The notes: generated from the sequence alone by a model not told the origin. A stretch of 32,897 bases of DNA from Planctomycetales bacterium (GCA_020426845.1 JAGQPF010000404.1:1-32897); one strand, 5' to 3'; shown: positions 16,754 through 26,352, numbered from the stretch's first letter. Made by a program: numbers and translations.

Positions 16754-16759
16754 TATGAT
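16754..16759 (+). promoter_or_regulatory. Possible -10 element before the histidine kinase gene
   Basis: TATGAT lies 115 bp before the ATG at 16875, with TTCGCT at 16730-16735 (18-bp spacer) as a weak -35. Just downstream the near-identical pair CCAATCAGCGGGA / CCAATCAGTGGGA (16791-16816) forms a direct repeat that could bind a regulator. The evidence is positional only. Confidence 0.25.
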
Positions 16760-16874
16760 ATAGCCCCTTCCAAGGGATCGGTGGAGCGGGGCCAATCAGC
16801 GGGACCAATCAGTGGGAAGAAGCGATGGTGGGCAGCCAATGGTAGGCAACCAATGGGAATCCGAGATCCACAGC

Positions 16875-19800
16875 ATGTCGATCGAACGCATGCTGAATTT
16901 CTTTCTCGAAAACGTCTTTCTATTCGACCGGCACTCGATGCTGGAGCACATCGTCGCGAAGATTCGCGAGACGTTCCACTGCGAGGCGGTGTCCGTATTC
17001 TTGGCACATGATGATCGGCCTGGGTTCCTCGATCACCCGGTCTGCAGTGGAATTGTGGAGGATCACACGGACCAACAACTGCTGATCAAGATTAGAAGCG
17101 TGGTGGGCGGCGGGCTGACCGGGCACCTGGCGAGTCAAGGCCAGCTGGTCAATCTCCATGGCGAGACATTTCGGACACACCCGTTCAAGCGGCGCAAGGA
17201 CGCTCCATTTCTGAAGTCGAGACACTGTCATTCGCTGATTGCAGTGCCCCTGCGCAACTACAAGAAACGGTTCATCGGCCTGTTTACGTTGCTCAACAAG
17301 TTCGACCAAGGCGGAGTCGTTGGTCCGGACAGCCGATTTTCGGATGCGGAAGCCGAAGAGGCCGAGAGCATCGCGGGCGGCATGGCTGCATTGCTGGAGA
17401 ACCTGCGCGTATTCGAGATTTTGAGATCGCTGACGAATGAAATGCAGCAAGCGGACTCGTTTCAGATTGTCCTGGCTACGATTCGCCAGCATGCCCGTCG
17501 TCTCCTACGCGCCGATCGCGCCGACGTGGCCTTGTGGAGCGAGCCGAATCAAGCGTTGGTGATTGCCAGCGCTGACCAAAATAGCGGGGCGAAGGATGAA
17601 AGGTTTCCCCTGCCAGAAAAGAGCGTGATCCACCGCGTATGGAGTCGGTCGCTCAAAGGCGAGGTGGATTTTGACCTAATCGATGACGTCCTCGATTTGG
17701 AACAGTGCGACTACTATTTCGGCGACCAACTCACAGGGACACGAAGTGAGGTCGCCTTCGCCTTGCGGTCTTTTGGCCGGCCGATTGGCGTGTTGAATCT
17801 CGAGTCACGCGAGGTGGGGGCGTTCGACGAGTTGGACGTGAGAGCCTTGGGCATGCTGTCGGAATATGTTTCACTGGCGGTCCAACTTGCCTTCAAGCTC
17901 GAAGGGGCGTTTCAGGCTCCGTACGCCATGCCCGGCGCGCCGTCGGTGGACGTGTTGCAGATTGCGTTGGCTGACCTGCTCACGGTCTTCGGGATTCGCG
18001 CGGGGGCAATCTTCTCGGTGGAGGCCGCTGGAGCATCAGATGGAGACGCCCCCGCTGTCCACTTGCGGTGTCTGGCGAGGCTAGACAGGGACGATCCCCA
18101 TCTGGTGCATGACCCTAAGTTGGCCTCAACGCTCGCAATGGAGGTGGCTACGGGCCAGCACGGACAGTTTTACACCAAGGATGCCACCACGGACGAGGCG
18201 ATCTGCTCAAGCGATCGGACTGCCTGGCAATTGCGGGGCGAGCTTTGCTGTTTGGCAGTTCATCACGGGGATCAATTGAAAGGAGTATTGCAACTTTGGG
18301 ACACCGTTAGCGAGACAACGGAGTCCTTGTCGCAGGTGTTTTGGGAGCCCATGGGCCGTTTGATCTCCGCCTATATCGCCGCGCCGCACGAGCCGAGCGC
18401 GGAACGCGAACTGCTAAACGCGTTGCGTGGCGTGCCGGATGAGACGGACGCGTGCGAATTGCTGAACCCGTGCTTCTTGCGTCTGCTCGCTCTCGGCATC
18501 TATACCGCCAATTTCGACCGCGGCCGTTTGTTCCAATACGATCCTGTCGACCGCGCGTTCGGGTGGTTGCGTCACTATACGAGCAAGAAAGGCATGCAGA
18601 CAATTCCTGCCGACGTCGATCTTCGCTATTCCACCACCGAGAGTCCCTATGCCCGAGACACCGAGCAGACTGCATTCATCGACAGCCGAATTCGCGTTTA
18701 TGACCCGACACATCCACTCTATTTTGGAGAGGATCCCTATCACCGGCAGTTCAAGAAGCCAAAGGACTTGCCCTGGGTGGTGATGCCGCTCGTCATGGCC
18801 GGGCAGTTGCTTGGGCAGGTGGCCGTGGACAACGCCTTGACTCGAAGCCGAATCACCAAGCACTCTTTAAGCGTGCTAAGAAACCTGAATATCGTGCTGG
18901 GCCAAGTGATCCGCGCAAATCGAGACCGGAAGGTGCGGCAGGATCTCAATGCCACTCGGGAGGCCAGCAACCAACTCGTTCAGATGTTGATTGAGAACCT
19001 GCCGCTGGTCACCTGGCAAAAAGATGTGGAGGGCCGCTTTGTGTACGTCAATGAGCTGTTTTGGGAGGCCTTGCCAATCGAAACTCGAATGCGGTTCAAA
19101 ACGATGTCGGCGATCCTGGGCAGGACAGACTATGAGTTGTTCGAGCCAGAATTGGCGGAAAAGTTCGTCTTGGGTGACAAAGCCGCCATGGATTCGCGGA
19201 GTGTGTACGAGGACAAGAAGGAGACGTTTGCCGATGGGCGGGAGATTCATGTCGTCAAGTGCTGCCGGTTCAATGATCAAGGAGAGGTGATCGGCACGCA
19301 AGGCATGTTTGTCGAAGTGTCCTTGGACAAATATCGTCAACTATTTGAGACGGCTCCCGTGGGCTTCTTCGAAATGAATCAAGACGGGCAGGTGATTCAT
19401 TCCAACAAGGCGTTTAAAGCGATGATCGGCACCGAGGACGTCGCCACGATTTGGGATCACGTTCGGGAGGCCGATCGTGAGTCGCTCAAGGAACACCTGG
19501 ACCAGTTGAAGTCAGGCGCGGCTTCGGCGAGAAGCCAGAAAACGATTGCTCTGTCGGATAACAGCGGAAAACTAGTGCGTGTTGTGTTGGACAGCGCGGT
19601 GCTTAAGGACTCCTATGACAATGTCACGGGGTATATTTGTGTCGTCAAGATTTACGTGACGGAGTTGATCGAACACGCGTTGCGGGACCCGGATCCTCGC
19701 TATCTGACGCAGATTATGCGATTGGACTTGCCCGTGTTCCGCAAGGACCGCGAGCTCGCCTTCGTTGATGCGAATGAAGCGTTCTTGCAAGACCGCGCCA

Positions 19801-21047
19801 TCAGCCGCAAGGAATTGATCGGGCGACGAGCGGCTGACATCCAATCGCTGCCGCCCGACGCTGCGGAGATCTACCGCAGAGGTGACGAGCAGGCGCTCGC
19901 CGGCGAGGTATATGTGGACACCGAGCTGCACTACCCTGCGCAGGGGGATCCCTACGACGTGCATGTGATGAAGTTTCCATGCACCAGCCAGAAGGACTCC
20001 ACGGTGCTGGGGCTGCAATGCATCTTTTGGAAAGTCGACGACCACCGATTCGCGATGGAGCAGATGCACAACGCCCTCAACAAGGCGAGGGAGGACTACC
20101 GTCAATTCGTCAGAAACGCCGAAGAAGGAATCTACCAATCCACACCCGAGGGCAGGTTCCTGGAGGCCAATCCGGCGATGGCGACGATCTTGGGGTATGA
20201 CTCTGCCGAGCAACTTTGCGGGGAGATTCAAGACATTGGCGAGACACTTTACGACGAAGGGCGCCGCGAAAAATTCAGGCAAATGATCGACAGCGCGGAC
20301 GGCTGGGTCAAGGACTTTCGATCGCGGGTCAGGCGAAGGGACAATTCACGTATTTGGATCATTGAGTCGGCTCGCGCCGTCAAAAACGAGAATCAGGAAG
20401 TCATCTATTATGAAGGGCTTGTCCGCACGCTCACGGAGCGAGAAATCTTGCTCGGCGAAATGGAGCACCGGGTGGGGAACGATTTGTTCGTTGTGAGCGG
20501 CGTGCTCTCACGTGGGCAACGGAAGCTGGAGCGGCTTGGAGGGAGCGAATACGGTGCGCACGTGCTTCGTCAAGCCAAGGAACGGGTTGCTGCGATGGGG
20601 GAAGTGCATTCTTTGCTCGCGGAAGGGCAGCAGGGCTCCGGAATGAGAGAGTATTTTACTCGCATCGTCAATCGTTTGGCCGAGTCACGTGGAGTGACAC
20701 CTCGCTTGCAAATCGTTTTTCCGAATGACTTTCCAATGTCACTCGAACGCTCGGTGTCGTGTGGCAGAATGCTGTATGAGCTCGTGGCGAACGCAATCGA
20801 ACACGGCGGACGTGAGGATGACTTAGAAGTCACCGTCATCTTGGAGAAGAATGATGTGATGAACGAGTTTTTCTTGGCCGTGCGCGACAATGGAGACGCG
20901 TCGGAGCTTGCCAAAATGAGCTCCTTGGCCGATGGAACGGGGCTGGATATCGTGAGACGAGTCGCAGAAAGCTTGGAAGGCGAATTGCTGCCTCCCATTT
21001 GCGACGCCAATGGAACAACGATGCAAGTTCGGTTTCCATCCTTATGA
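16875..21047 (+). CDS. Giant multi-GAF/PAS sensor histidine kinase (HisKA_2 type)
   Basis: About 1390 residues with no membrane span, so a cytoplasmic sensor. Three to four GAF-like modules fill residues 1 to about 690 (for example RHCHSLIAVPLRNYKKRFIG, a GAF core). Four PAS domains start near 698 (WQKDVEGRFVYVNELFWEAL), 819 (APVGFFEMNQDGQVIHSNKA), 941 (LPVFRKDRELAFVDANEAFL) and 1073 (GIYQSTPEGRFLEANPAMAT). The kinase core follows: EMEHRVGNDLFVVSGVL with phosphoacceptor His1198, the HisKA_2/HWE-like form; N-box ELVANAIEHGG; and G-box DGTGLDIVRRVAE. It autophosphorylates on His and passes phosphate to a receiver, most likely the regulator that starts 21 bp downstream. The start is uncertain: the frame is open to a GTG at 16812, none of the candidate starts has a good binding site, and 16875 (MSIERMLNFF) begins the first GAF helix. 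Confidence 0.8.
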   Translation: MSIERMLNFFLENVFLFDRHSMLEHIVAKIRETFHCEAVSVFLAHDDRPGFLDHPVCSGIVEDHTDQQLLIKIRSVVGGGLTGHLASQGQLVNLHGETFRTHPFKRRKDAPFLKSRHCHSLIAVPLRNYKKRFIGLFTLLNKFDQGGVVGPDSRFSDAEAEEAESIAGGMAALLENLRVFEILRSLTNEMQQADSFQIVLATIRQHARRLLRADRADVALWSEPNQALVIASADQNSGAKDERFPLPEKSVIHRVWSRSLKGEVDFDLIDDVLDLEQCDYYFGDQLTGTRSEVAFALRSFGRPIGVLNLESREVGAFDELDVRALGMLSEYVSLAVQLAFKLEGAFQAPYAMPGAPSVDVLQIALADLLTVFGIRAGAIFSVEAAGASDGDAPAVHLRCLARLDRDDPHLVHDPKLASTLAMEVATGQHGQFYTKDATTDEAICSSDRTAWQLRGELCCLAVHHGDQLKGVLQLWDTVSETTESLSQVFWEPMGRLISAYIAAPHEPSAERELLNALRGVPDETDACELLNPCFLRLLALGIYTANFDRGRLFQYDPVDRAFGWLRHYTSKKGMQTIPADVDLRYSTTESPYARDTEQTAFIDSRIRVYDPTHPLYFGEDPYHRQFKKPKDLPWVVMPLVMAGQLLGQVAVDNALTRSRITKHSLSVLRNLNIVLGQVIRANRDRKVRQDLNATREASNQLVQMLIENLPLVTWQKDVEGRFVYVNELFWEALPIETRMRFKTMSAILGRTDYELFEPELAEKFVLGDKAAMDSRSVYEDKKETFADGREIHVVKCCRFNDQGEVIGTQGMFVEVSLDKYRQLFETAPVGFFEMNQDGQVIHSNKAFKAMIGTEDVATIWDHVREADRESLKEHLDQLKSGAASARSQKTIALSDNSGKLVRVVLDSAVLKDSYDNVTGYICVVKIYVTELIEHALRDPDPRYLTQIMRLDLPVFRKDRELAFVDANEAFLQDRAISRKELIGRRAADIQSLPPDAAEIYRRGDEQALAGEVYVDTELHYPAQGDPYDVHVMKFPCTSQKDSTVLGLQCIFWKVDDHRFAMEQMHNALNKAREDYRQFVRNAEEGIYQSTPEGRFLEANPAMATILGYDSAEQLCGEIQDIGETLYDEGRREKFRQMIDSADGWVKDFRSRVRRRDNSRIWIIESARAVKNENQEVIYYEGLVRTLTEREILLGEMEHRVGNDLFVVSGVLSRGQRKLERLGGSEYGAHVLRQAKERVAAMGEVHSLLAEGQQGSGMREYFTRIVNRLAESRGVTPRLQIVFPNDFPMSLERSVSCGRMLYELVANAIEHGGREDDLEVTVILEKNDVMNEFFLAVRDNGDASELAKMSSLADGTGLDIVRRVAESLEGELLPPICDANGTTMQVRFPSL

Positions 21048-21068
21048 TTATGATCTAGGAGCAGTGCC

Positions 21069-22157
21069 TTGATTCAGAACGACGGACCTGCCGTGCTCAT
21101 CGTCGACGATGAAGCGTTCGGGGCGTTGGAGTCCGCTGAAAAACTTCAACGCGGAGGAATGGCGCCAGAACGCATCAAGTCTGTTCACAGTGCCAATGCT
21201 GCCATTCAGACGATTAAGGAGTTTCATCCGGAACTGGTCTTGATGGACATCAAGTTCCATGAACGGGATTATGAGGGCATCGACGCGGCCCGGGCAATCA
21301 AACGGCTGTTCGGGATCCCGGTCATTTTTTTGACTGTATATCGAGATCGCGCCAGGTTGAAACGCGCGTGGGAAGACGGAGTCGTCGCTGGATACCTGCA
21401 AAAATTCGAGACGACGGAGAAGGAGCTGTACTGTGAGACGATGCGTGTGCTCCACAACGCTGAATTGGCGGCGAGAGAGTGCAAGGATTTGTTCGCCGCC
21501 TTTGACTCTTCCCGAATCGTCCGCTCGTGCAGCGCACTGATGGCCAAGTTTGTGTTCGGCGCCGATCCGGAGGATGTCGTCGGTCGAGACTTCTATGAAT
21601 GCCTCGCCGATTCGTTGAAGGGACAATGCGAAGGTGAGCAGGATCCCCGGCGGCTGCTCGCGGACGGTCGGGATCAATCGATGCAGTGGACCATTCGATA
21701 CGCCGAATCGGACGGGGTGCCTGTGACGCTGACATGCACGCAGATTTGCCTCAATGACGCGGTGATCGGCGTGCGCATTGCCGGCGAGGACCCGCGGATG
21801 CAAATCTACCAATACCTGTTTGAAGATCGTGTTGACCTGCGCGTCGCCGCTCAGAAAATGCTGGGAATTGTGGGGCGGCCCGCGACGGACATTGACGGCG
21901 GGGTTAGCGTCACTTTTTCGGGGGTGGCAGAGGGCGAGGAGCCCAAGGACGAGCTGTCGCGTGTCTTCCCCAAAGAGCGTTTAGACGATGCAAATGCGGG
22001 GTTTCGACAGGCCCGGGTCGGCTATGAAGTCTTCTCACTGGGGCCGTGCAATGTATCCAAGATGACGAACGAAGGGCCTACGTTCGAGGAACTCACGTCG
22101 CCCCAACGTGATCCGCTGTCGGATGTGGATTTTGAACGGCTTCAGAAGAAGGAATAG
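21069..22157 (+). CDS. Response regulator with receiver and PAS-like output, no DNA-binding domain
   Basis: A 362-residue protein. Residues 8-120 are a CheY-type receiver with the acidic pair Asp13/Asp14 (VLIVDDE), phosphoacceptor Asp60 (LVLMDIKF), Thr89 (IFLTVYRD) and Lys112 (GYLQKFE). Residues about 140-260 resemble a PAS fold (FDSSRIVRSCSALMAKFVFG, DPEDVVGRDFYECL). The remaining 100 residues are unassigned. No helix-turn-helix, GGDEF or HD-GYP is visible, so output is probably by protein contact. Its start is TTG at 21069 with TAGGAG eight bases upstream and only 21 bp after the kinase stop, so the two are one operon and should form a pair. Confidence 0.8.
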   Translation: MIQNDGPAVLIVDDEAFGALESAEKLQRGGMAPERIKSVHSANAAIQTIKEFHPELVLMDIKFHERDYEGIDAARAIKRLFGIPVIFLTVYRDRARLKRAWEDGVVAGYLQKFETTEKELYCETMRVLHNAELAARECKDLFAAFDSSRIVRSCSALMAKFVFGADPEDVVGRDFYECLADSLKGQCEGEQDPRRLLADGRDQSMQWTIRYAESDGVPVTLTCTQICLNDAVIGVRIAGEDPRMQIYQYLFEDRVDLRVAAQKMLGIVGRPATDIDGGVSVTFSGVAEGEEPKDELSRVFPKERLDDANAGFRQARVGYEVFSLGPCNVSKMTNEGPTFEELTSPQRDPLSDVDFERLQKKE

Positions 22158-22255
22158 TGCCTCGCTCGACTTTTCCGTTGGCACAAGGCGGACAGGGCAC
22201 GCATTCGCCTGAGTCTCGACCAGCAATTCTTGCCCAATTAGGCGGTAGGCATCCC

Positions 22256-23443
22256 ATGACCGATCATCTCGGAGATTTGTATGTTCTTGACGTGGGTCAA
22301 GGTGACAGCATTGTGCTCCATCTTGAGACCGGCCAGACAATTGTCGTTGATTGCCACAGTCCAAACGGTGAAACGCCGCGAGCTCAACAACTGTTGGAGC
22401 GTCTGGAGGCAGAGGGCCGCGGCACTCGCGACATCGATCTGCTCTGCCTCACTCATCCCGACTGGGAGCATTACTCGGGAATGGACCGGCTGCTCGAGTG
22501 GGTGTGCAGGGAGCGGCCAGGTGCGCCTGCGGGGCGCGTGTGGCAAGTCGTGCTCTATCCACAGGACCATTATAAAGCACTGTTCCAGCTAAGTGCCGAC
22601 TGGGAGGCCATGTTGCGACAGCTTCTCAATCCACGGGATCACACGACGCGACAGCGATTAGCCGATTTTATTGACGGACGAGACCAGTTTGCGATTCTAT
22701 TCAAGCGACTCGGTGAGTATGGGGCGCGTCGCGTGACGGGGTTTCAGTTGCTGGGGCAGATCGGTGAGGCGAAGGTTTTTTCGCTTGGCCCAACGGAGAA
22801 GATAGTCGGCGCACATGCCGAGAATGTTTACAAGGCGTTGGTCGAGGACTTTGCCGATCAATGTGAGAACGAGGCCGCCAATGCGATTTCACGCGTGCTT
22901 TGGATACACTTGGGTGAAACGCGGATCTTGCTCACCGGTGATGCCACGGCGGAGGCGTTGGAGGACGCTGTAAACGCATATGTGGAATCCGGCGAGAAGG
23001 CGGGGCCACTCCGCAGCGACATCGTCATGGCGTCGCATCATGGCGCCTGCGAACACTCGACGCCCGAACTCTGGGAGAAGGTGCTGAAGCCGAATGGAAT
23101 CGTGGTTTTTTCCGCCGGCGGCAGCCTGTCCACCCGCTTCCCGCATCGGCAGACGATCGGCCATGTCCAGAGCGGATGCGCTTCGCCACAGTTTGCCTGC
23201 ACAAGCATTTGCGAGACGCTGCTGACGCAGTCTGCTCATCAGCCCGCAAGTCTGCCGCTCGTCAACAGCCTGAACGACGACACGTTAGATGCGGCCAGCT
23301 TGAGCGAACATTCGGCTGTTCCTTGGCGCCAACGAAGCTACCACGGAACCGTCAAGTTTGAGATATTCCGGGCCAATCCCCCCAAGTTTCTCCCCCAGCG
23401 GAATCCATGCTTGGAGGCGGGCTCCTGTCCCCACCATGCATGA
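22256..23443 (+). CDS. ComEC-like metallo-beta-lactamase-fold hydrolase
   Basis: A 395-residue soluble protein with the MBL fold of the ComEC/Rec2 C-terminal type: YVLDVGQGDSIVLHLETGQT (9-28), the metal motif CLTHPDWEHYSGMD (64-77), LTGDAT and VMASHHGACEHSTPELWEK. Canonical members have T-H-x-D-x-D-H; here it is H67, D69, E71, H72, so one metal-ligand Asp is Glu. ComEC itself is a membrane protein with a competence role; this one lacks membrane spans. The frame is open to a GTG overlapping the regulator stop (22157), which would couple translation, but the fold begins at the ATG at 22256 and the 33 extra residues look unstructured. The last 110 residues, rich in Ser and Cys, are unassigned. 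It probably belongs to the kinase/regulator operon. Confidence 0.75.
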   Translation: MTDHLGDLYVLDVGQGDSIVLHLETGQTIVVDCHSPNGETPRAQQLLERLEAEGRGTRDIDLLCLTHPDWEHYSGMDRLLEWVCRERPGAPAGRVWQVVLYPQDHYKALFQLSADWEAMLRQLLNPRDHTTRQRLADFIDGRDQFAILFKRLGEYGARRVTGFQLLGQIGEAKVFSLGPTEKIVGAHAENVYKALVEDFADQCENEAANAISRVLWIHLGETRILLTGDATAEALEDAVNAYVESGEKAGPLRSDIVMASHHGACEHSTPELWEKVLKPNGIVVFSAGGSLSTRFPHRQTIGHVQSGCASPQFACTSICETLLTQSAHQPASLPLVNSLNDDTLDAASLSEHSAVPWRQRSYHGTVKFEIFRANPPKFLPQRNPCLEAGSCPHHA

Positions 23444-23528
23444 CGCCGGGCGAATTCCGTGCAGAATCCCTGACTTCCTGCTAAACCCGTGGCTCGCGTG
23501 CATTGGTTTCGATCTCACCTAACCAAAC

Positions 23529-25268
23529 ATGGAGATTGTTGAAAAACATCCGGAAAAGGGGCATTCATCTGCATCAGATTCGACAGGGGGCTGTCTATTG
23601 TTCCGCGCCAACTTGCCTGGTTTGTTGATGGCTTTCGCGGCCATGTCTGTCGCCGGATTAATGGCGGCATGGATCGTTACTGCCCTTGCCAGAGCAGCCG
23701 CCATCTACCGATGGCTGGCTTATGTGCTGTTGGCGGTACTGCCGGCGGCAGACGTCATTGTGTCACTGATCCTGATTGGGAGCGACGAGTCTACTTGGCG
23801 AGTGTTCTTTGAGAAGCCAACCCTCAACATTTTCATTTCAGCTTCGCTCGTGGGCTTTTTGACGACCATGCTCCTGCTGCCGTGGCGAGCTTGGCGAGGT
23901 AGTGGGCGCGCGGGCTCGACCGACGAGCAGGGCGACGCCTCAATTCGCCTCTGGTCTCTGATGCGGCTGAGCAGATGGTTGGGGCTGGCGAGTTTGGCGT
24001 TGCTGGCTTCGGTGGCGTTCTCGGAGTGGCTCGTCCGGCGAGAGCTGTTGGCGCAGGCGCGCGACGCTCAGCTTCCCGTGTTTGGCTCCCGCGATCCGGC
24101 GGAGAATGCCGCGGACGTCTATGGTGCGGTCAGCGAAGAGGCGGAACGGAGCGGGTTCGGGCAGCAGCCCGACGAGTCCGCCGATGTGCGTTTGGTTGCC
24201 GAACATCCCGATTGGGCAACCCGCCTACAAGCCGGCTCGCGGCTCGACTACTGCGATCTGCCGCATCAGGACTGGTGGGCCGGCCCGAGGACCGAACCAA
24301 GCCAACTGCCGGCGGCGGATGTTGCGCATCATGTCATTCCGATCTTGTCCATTGCCGCCACGCTGCAACTCGAGCAAGGCAACTTGGAAGGATTTGTCGA
24401 ACACATGGCTGCCATCGGCCGCTATTGTCGCCAGCTGCGCGATCCTCGCACACCCTTGCCTGCGTATCTGCAGCGCAGCGCCATCACCGCACAGTTAAGC
24501 CGACTGGAATGGCTGCTCGCCAACTACGAGTCGTCACCCGGTCGCCCCCCGCTCGATGCCGCCTTTGTTCGACGCTGGTTCAAACAGGTCGCGGCCTCCC
24601 CCGACAACGATCCGAGTCATGCGGCATGGGTCTTTCTCGAGGCGCGCCATCGGAGCGCACAGCGGTATGCGGAGCAATTGCGTTGCGAGCCGGAGTTGCG
24701 ATGGGAGCCGTTCGCCAAACGCCCCTTTCGAGACTATTTCGTGCGCGCGTTCTACGACATTGACACGGTCTTCGAACTGCGGGAGGCAAGCGCCGAATGC
24801 CACCCGGCGTTGGCAGGTGGGGCGTCACTGGGGCAAGCCAAGGCGAAGCTGCTCAGCCTTTACTCAAGACGCACTTGCGACGCGGTTTTCGACGGCGAGA
24901 TGCTGGAGCCATTGCTGAGGAGTTTGGACCTTGCGACCGAACTCCAGCGCGCCGTACACGAGGCCATGCTGCACTTTGCCACTCACGACCGCGCTCCCGC
25001 CACTTTGCAAGCGACGGATCGCGACTTGAATCGCGCCATAAGTTATCTGCCAACCCCGCGCGGCTTTCTCATCGCGTACGGCGCCTCCGGGGGCTCTTTC
25101 GCATTCGGAGACGCCTTCGCGATTTGGCTCTCCCGCGAATGTCAGGAGATCTTCGCCGAATGGACAAGCAACCCGGACGAGCACCAAGCAGCCTTGTTGG
25201 AGGCGATTGCAGCGTATCGCGCCGAATCAAATCCTATGCCGCTGCAGCACGGCGCCGTCAGCCGTTGA
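23529..25268 (+). CDS. Membrane protein of unknown function
   Basis: A 579-residue protein that I do not recognise. Four hydrophobic segments lie in the first 165 residues: about 33-54 (LMAFAAMSVAGLMAAWIV), 60-82, 97-118 and 145-163. The remaining 415 residues are a soluble, Arg/Leu/Ala-rich, mostly helical domain with no enzymatic motif, likely periplasmic or cytoplasmic depending on topology. The helical tail has the look of the all-helical domains common in planctomycete membrane proteins. The start at 23529 is the first ATG; a later ATG at residue 34 would trim the first segment. It is 85 bp after the MBL gene, with no clear link to it. Confidence 0.6.
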   Translation: MEIVEKHPEKGHSSASDSTGGCLLFRANLPGLLMAFAAMSVAGLMAAWIVTALARAAAIYRWLAYVLLAVLPAADVIVSLILIGSDESTWRVFFEKPTLNIFISASLVGFLTTMLLLPWRAWRGSGRAGSTDEQGDASIRLWSLMRLSRWLGLASLALLASVAFSEWLVRRELLAQARDAQLPVFGSRDPAENAADVYGAVSEEAERSGFGQQPDESADVRLVAEHPDWATRLQAGSRLDYCDLPHQDWWAGPRTEPSQLPAADVAHHVIPILSIAATLQLEQGNLEGFVEHMAAIGRYCRQLRDPRTPLPAYLQRSAITAQLSRLEWLLANYESSPGRPPLDAAFVRRWFKQVAASPDNDPSHAAWVFLEARHRSAQRYAEQLRCEPELRWEPFAKRPFRDYFVRAFYDIDTVFELREASAECHPALAGGASLGQAKAKLLSLYSRRTCDAVFDGEMLEPLLRSLDLATELQRAVHEAMLHFATHDRAPATLQATDRDLNRAISYLPTPRGFLIAYGASGGSFAFGDAFAIWLSRECQEIFAEWTSNPDEHQAALLEAIAAYRAESNPMPLQHGAVSR

Positions 25269-25271
25269 CCG

Positions 25272-25303
25272 GGTGTGAGTCCGTTTAGGTGTGAGTCCGT
25301 TTA
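25272..25303. repeat. Perfect 16-bp tandem duplication carrying TGTGA half-sites
   Basis: GGTGTGAGTCCGTTTA occurs twice without a gap (25272-25287, 25288-25303). Each copy contains TGTGA (25274-25278 and 25290-25294), the half-site of the Crp-type boxes found downstream. The spacing of 16 bp is about one and a half helical turns. It lies about 190-220 bp upstream of the Crp-family gene, so autoregulation is possible. Confidence 0.6.
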
Positions 25304-25306
25304 TTT

Positions 25307-25327
25307 CTTGCGCGATATCACCGCAAG
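25307..25327. promoter_or_regulatory. Inverted repeat upstream of the Crp-family gene
   Basis: CTTGCG (25307-25312) and CGCAAG (25322-25327) form a perfect 6-bp inverted repeat around a 9-bp AT-containing spacer. This is a size and spacing typical of an operator. No regulator can be named. Confidence 0.3.
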
Positions 25328-25572
25328 TTTTCACGATCGATCGCCACGACGTTTCCCGGATGGAAACTCCGGCCGAACGGAGCACACCGTGGTGGTTTCT
25401 GTCCATTCGCAGCACACATCAATTCGAGTGAGCGTGCCTGGCCCTCTTCGGGGCCCGCGTTTTCCTACTAGGCGAAAACTGCTAAGATCATGTGGCCCTT
25501 GACCATGGTTCGCAACTACTTGCTCCCATGAACCAATTATGTCCACGCTCCCAGGAGATCTGCCGAGACCAC

Positions 25573-26352
25573 ATGAGCCAGCAGCTTTGGTACGTTCGCG
25601 ATTGTTCGCTGTTTGGACGGCTGAGTGACGATCAACTCAGTCGACTGGAGCGACGCGCGCGAATGCGGGAGTTTCCCCGCAACAGTGCCATCTACCTGCC
25701 ATCCGACGAAGCCGACGGCGCTTTCCTGCTGGGGCGCGGGCGCGTCCGAATCTGCTCCAACACGGCCGAGGGGAAGCAGTCCATTCTGGCTTTCATCGAC
25801 CCCGGCGAACTCTTCGGCGAATTGTCGTTGGTGCAAGGCGGCGAACGGGAGGAGCGGGCCGAGGCGGCTGTCGATTCGACGGTGATCCTCCTCCCGGGCG
25901 ACGAACTGCGGCAAATGATGGAAGAGTCGGCCGCTCTGTCGCTAGGAGTGACGAAGCTGATCGGCCTGCGTCGCAAGCGCGTCGAGCGACGCTTGAGGAA
26001 TCTCCTCTTTCGGTCCAATCGGGATCGAATTGGTCATCTCCTGCTGGAACTCACAGAGCAGTACGGCAAAGCCGTCGACGAGGGAGTGCACCTGAACATC
26101 AGACTTTCCCATCAGGAATTGGCATCAATTATCGGTGTCACGAGAGAAACTGTGACAACGCTGCTTGGCGAAATGCAGTTGGAGGGGCTGCTCAAGGTCA
26201 GTCGACAGAAAATTGTCATCAGGAATCTCCGCCGGCTGGCTGCAATACTCGACGTCGCTGTCCCTTCCCTGGCTGACGGATCGGAGCCAAGAGCCGTTCC
26301 CTCGCCGCTTTCTTCGCGTCCCTTGCCATCGAAGGGCACGGTCGAGCCATGA
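25573..26352 (+). CDS. Crp/Fnr-family transcription regulator
   Basis: About 259 residues from the ATG at 25573. Residues 12-115 are a cyclic-nucleotide-binding-type beta barrel (SLFGRLSDDQLSRLERRA, then PGELFGELSLVQGG) and about 120-145 form the dimerisation helix. Residues 150-225 are a Crp winged helix: LSHQELASIIGVTRETVTTL with recognition helix residues Arg191 and Glu192. These correspond to Arg180/Glu181 of E. coli Crp, which read the TGTGA half-site, while the third contact (Arg185) is Thr here. This agrees with the TGTGA-N6-TCACA sites seen at 26378, 28935 and (weak) 26966. The effector is unknown; several Cys are present. In-frame starts at 25492 (GTG) and 25528 also lack a good binding site. 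Its stop overlaps the ATG of a 43-codon frame (ATGA). Confidence 0.85.
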   Translation: MSQQLWYVRDCSLFGRLSDDQLSRLERRARMREFPRNSAIYLPSDEADGAFLLGRGRVRICSNTAEGKQSILAFIDPGELFGELSLVQGGEREERAEAAVDSTVILLPGDELRQMMEESAALSLGVTKLIGLRRKRVERRLRNLLFRSNRDRIGHLLLELTEQYGKAVDEGVHLNIRLSHQELASIIGVTRETVTTLLGEMQLEGLLKVSRQKIVIRNLRRLAAILDVAVPSLADGSEPRAVPSPLSSRPLPSKGTVEP

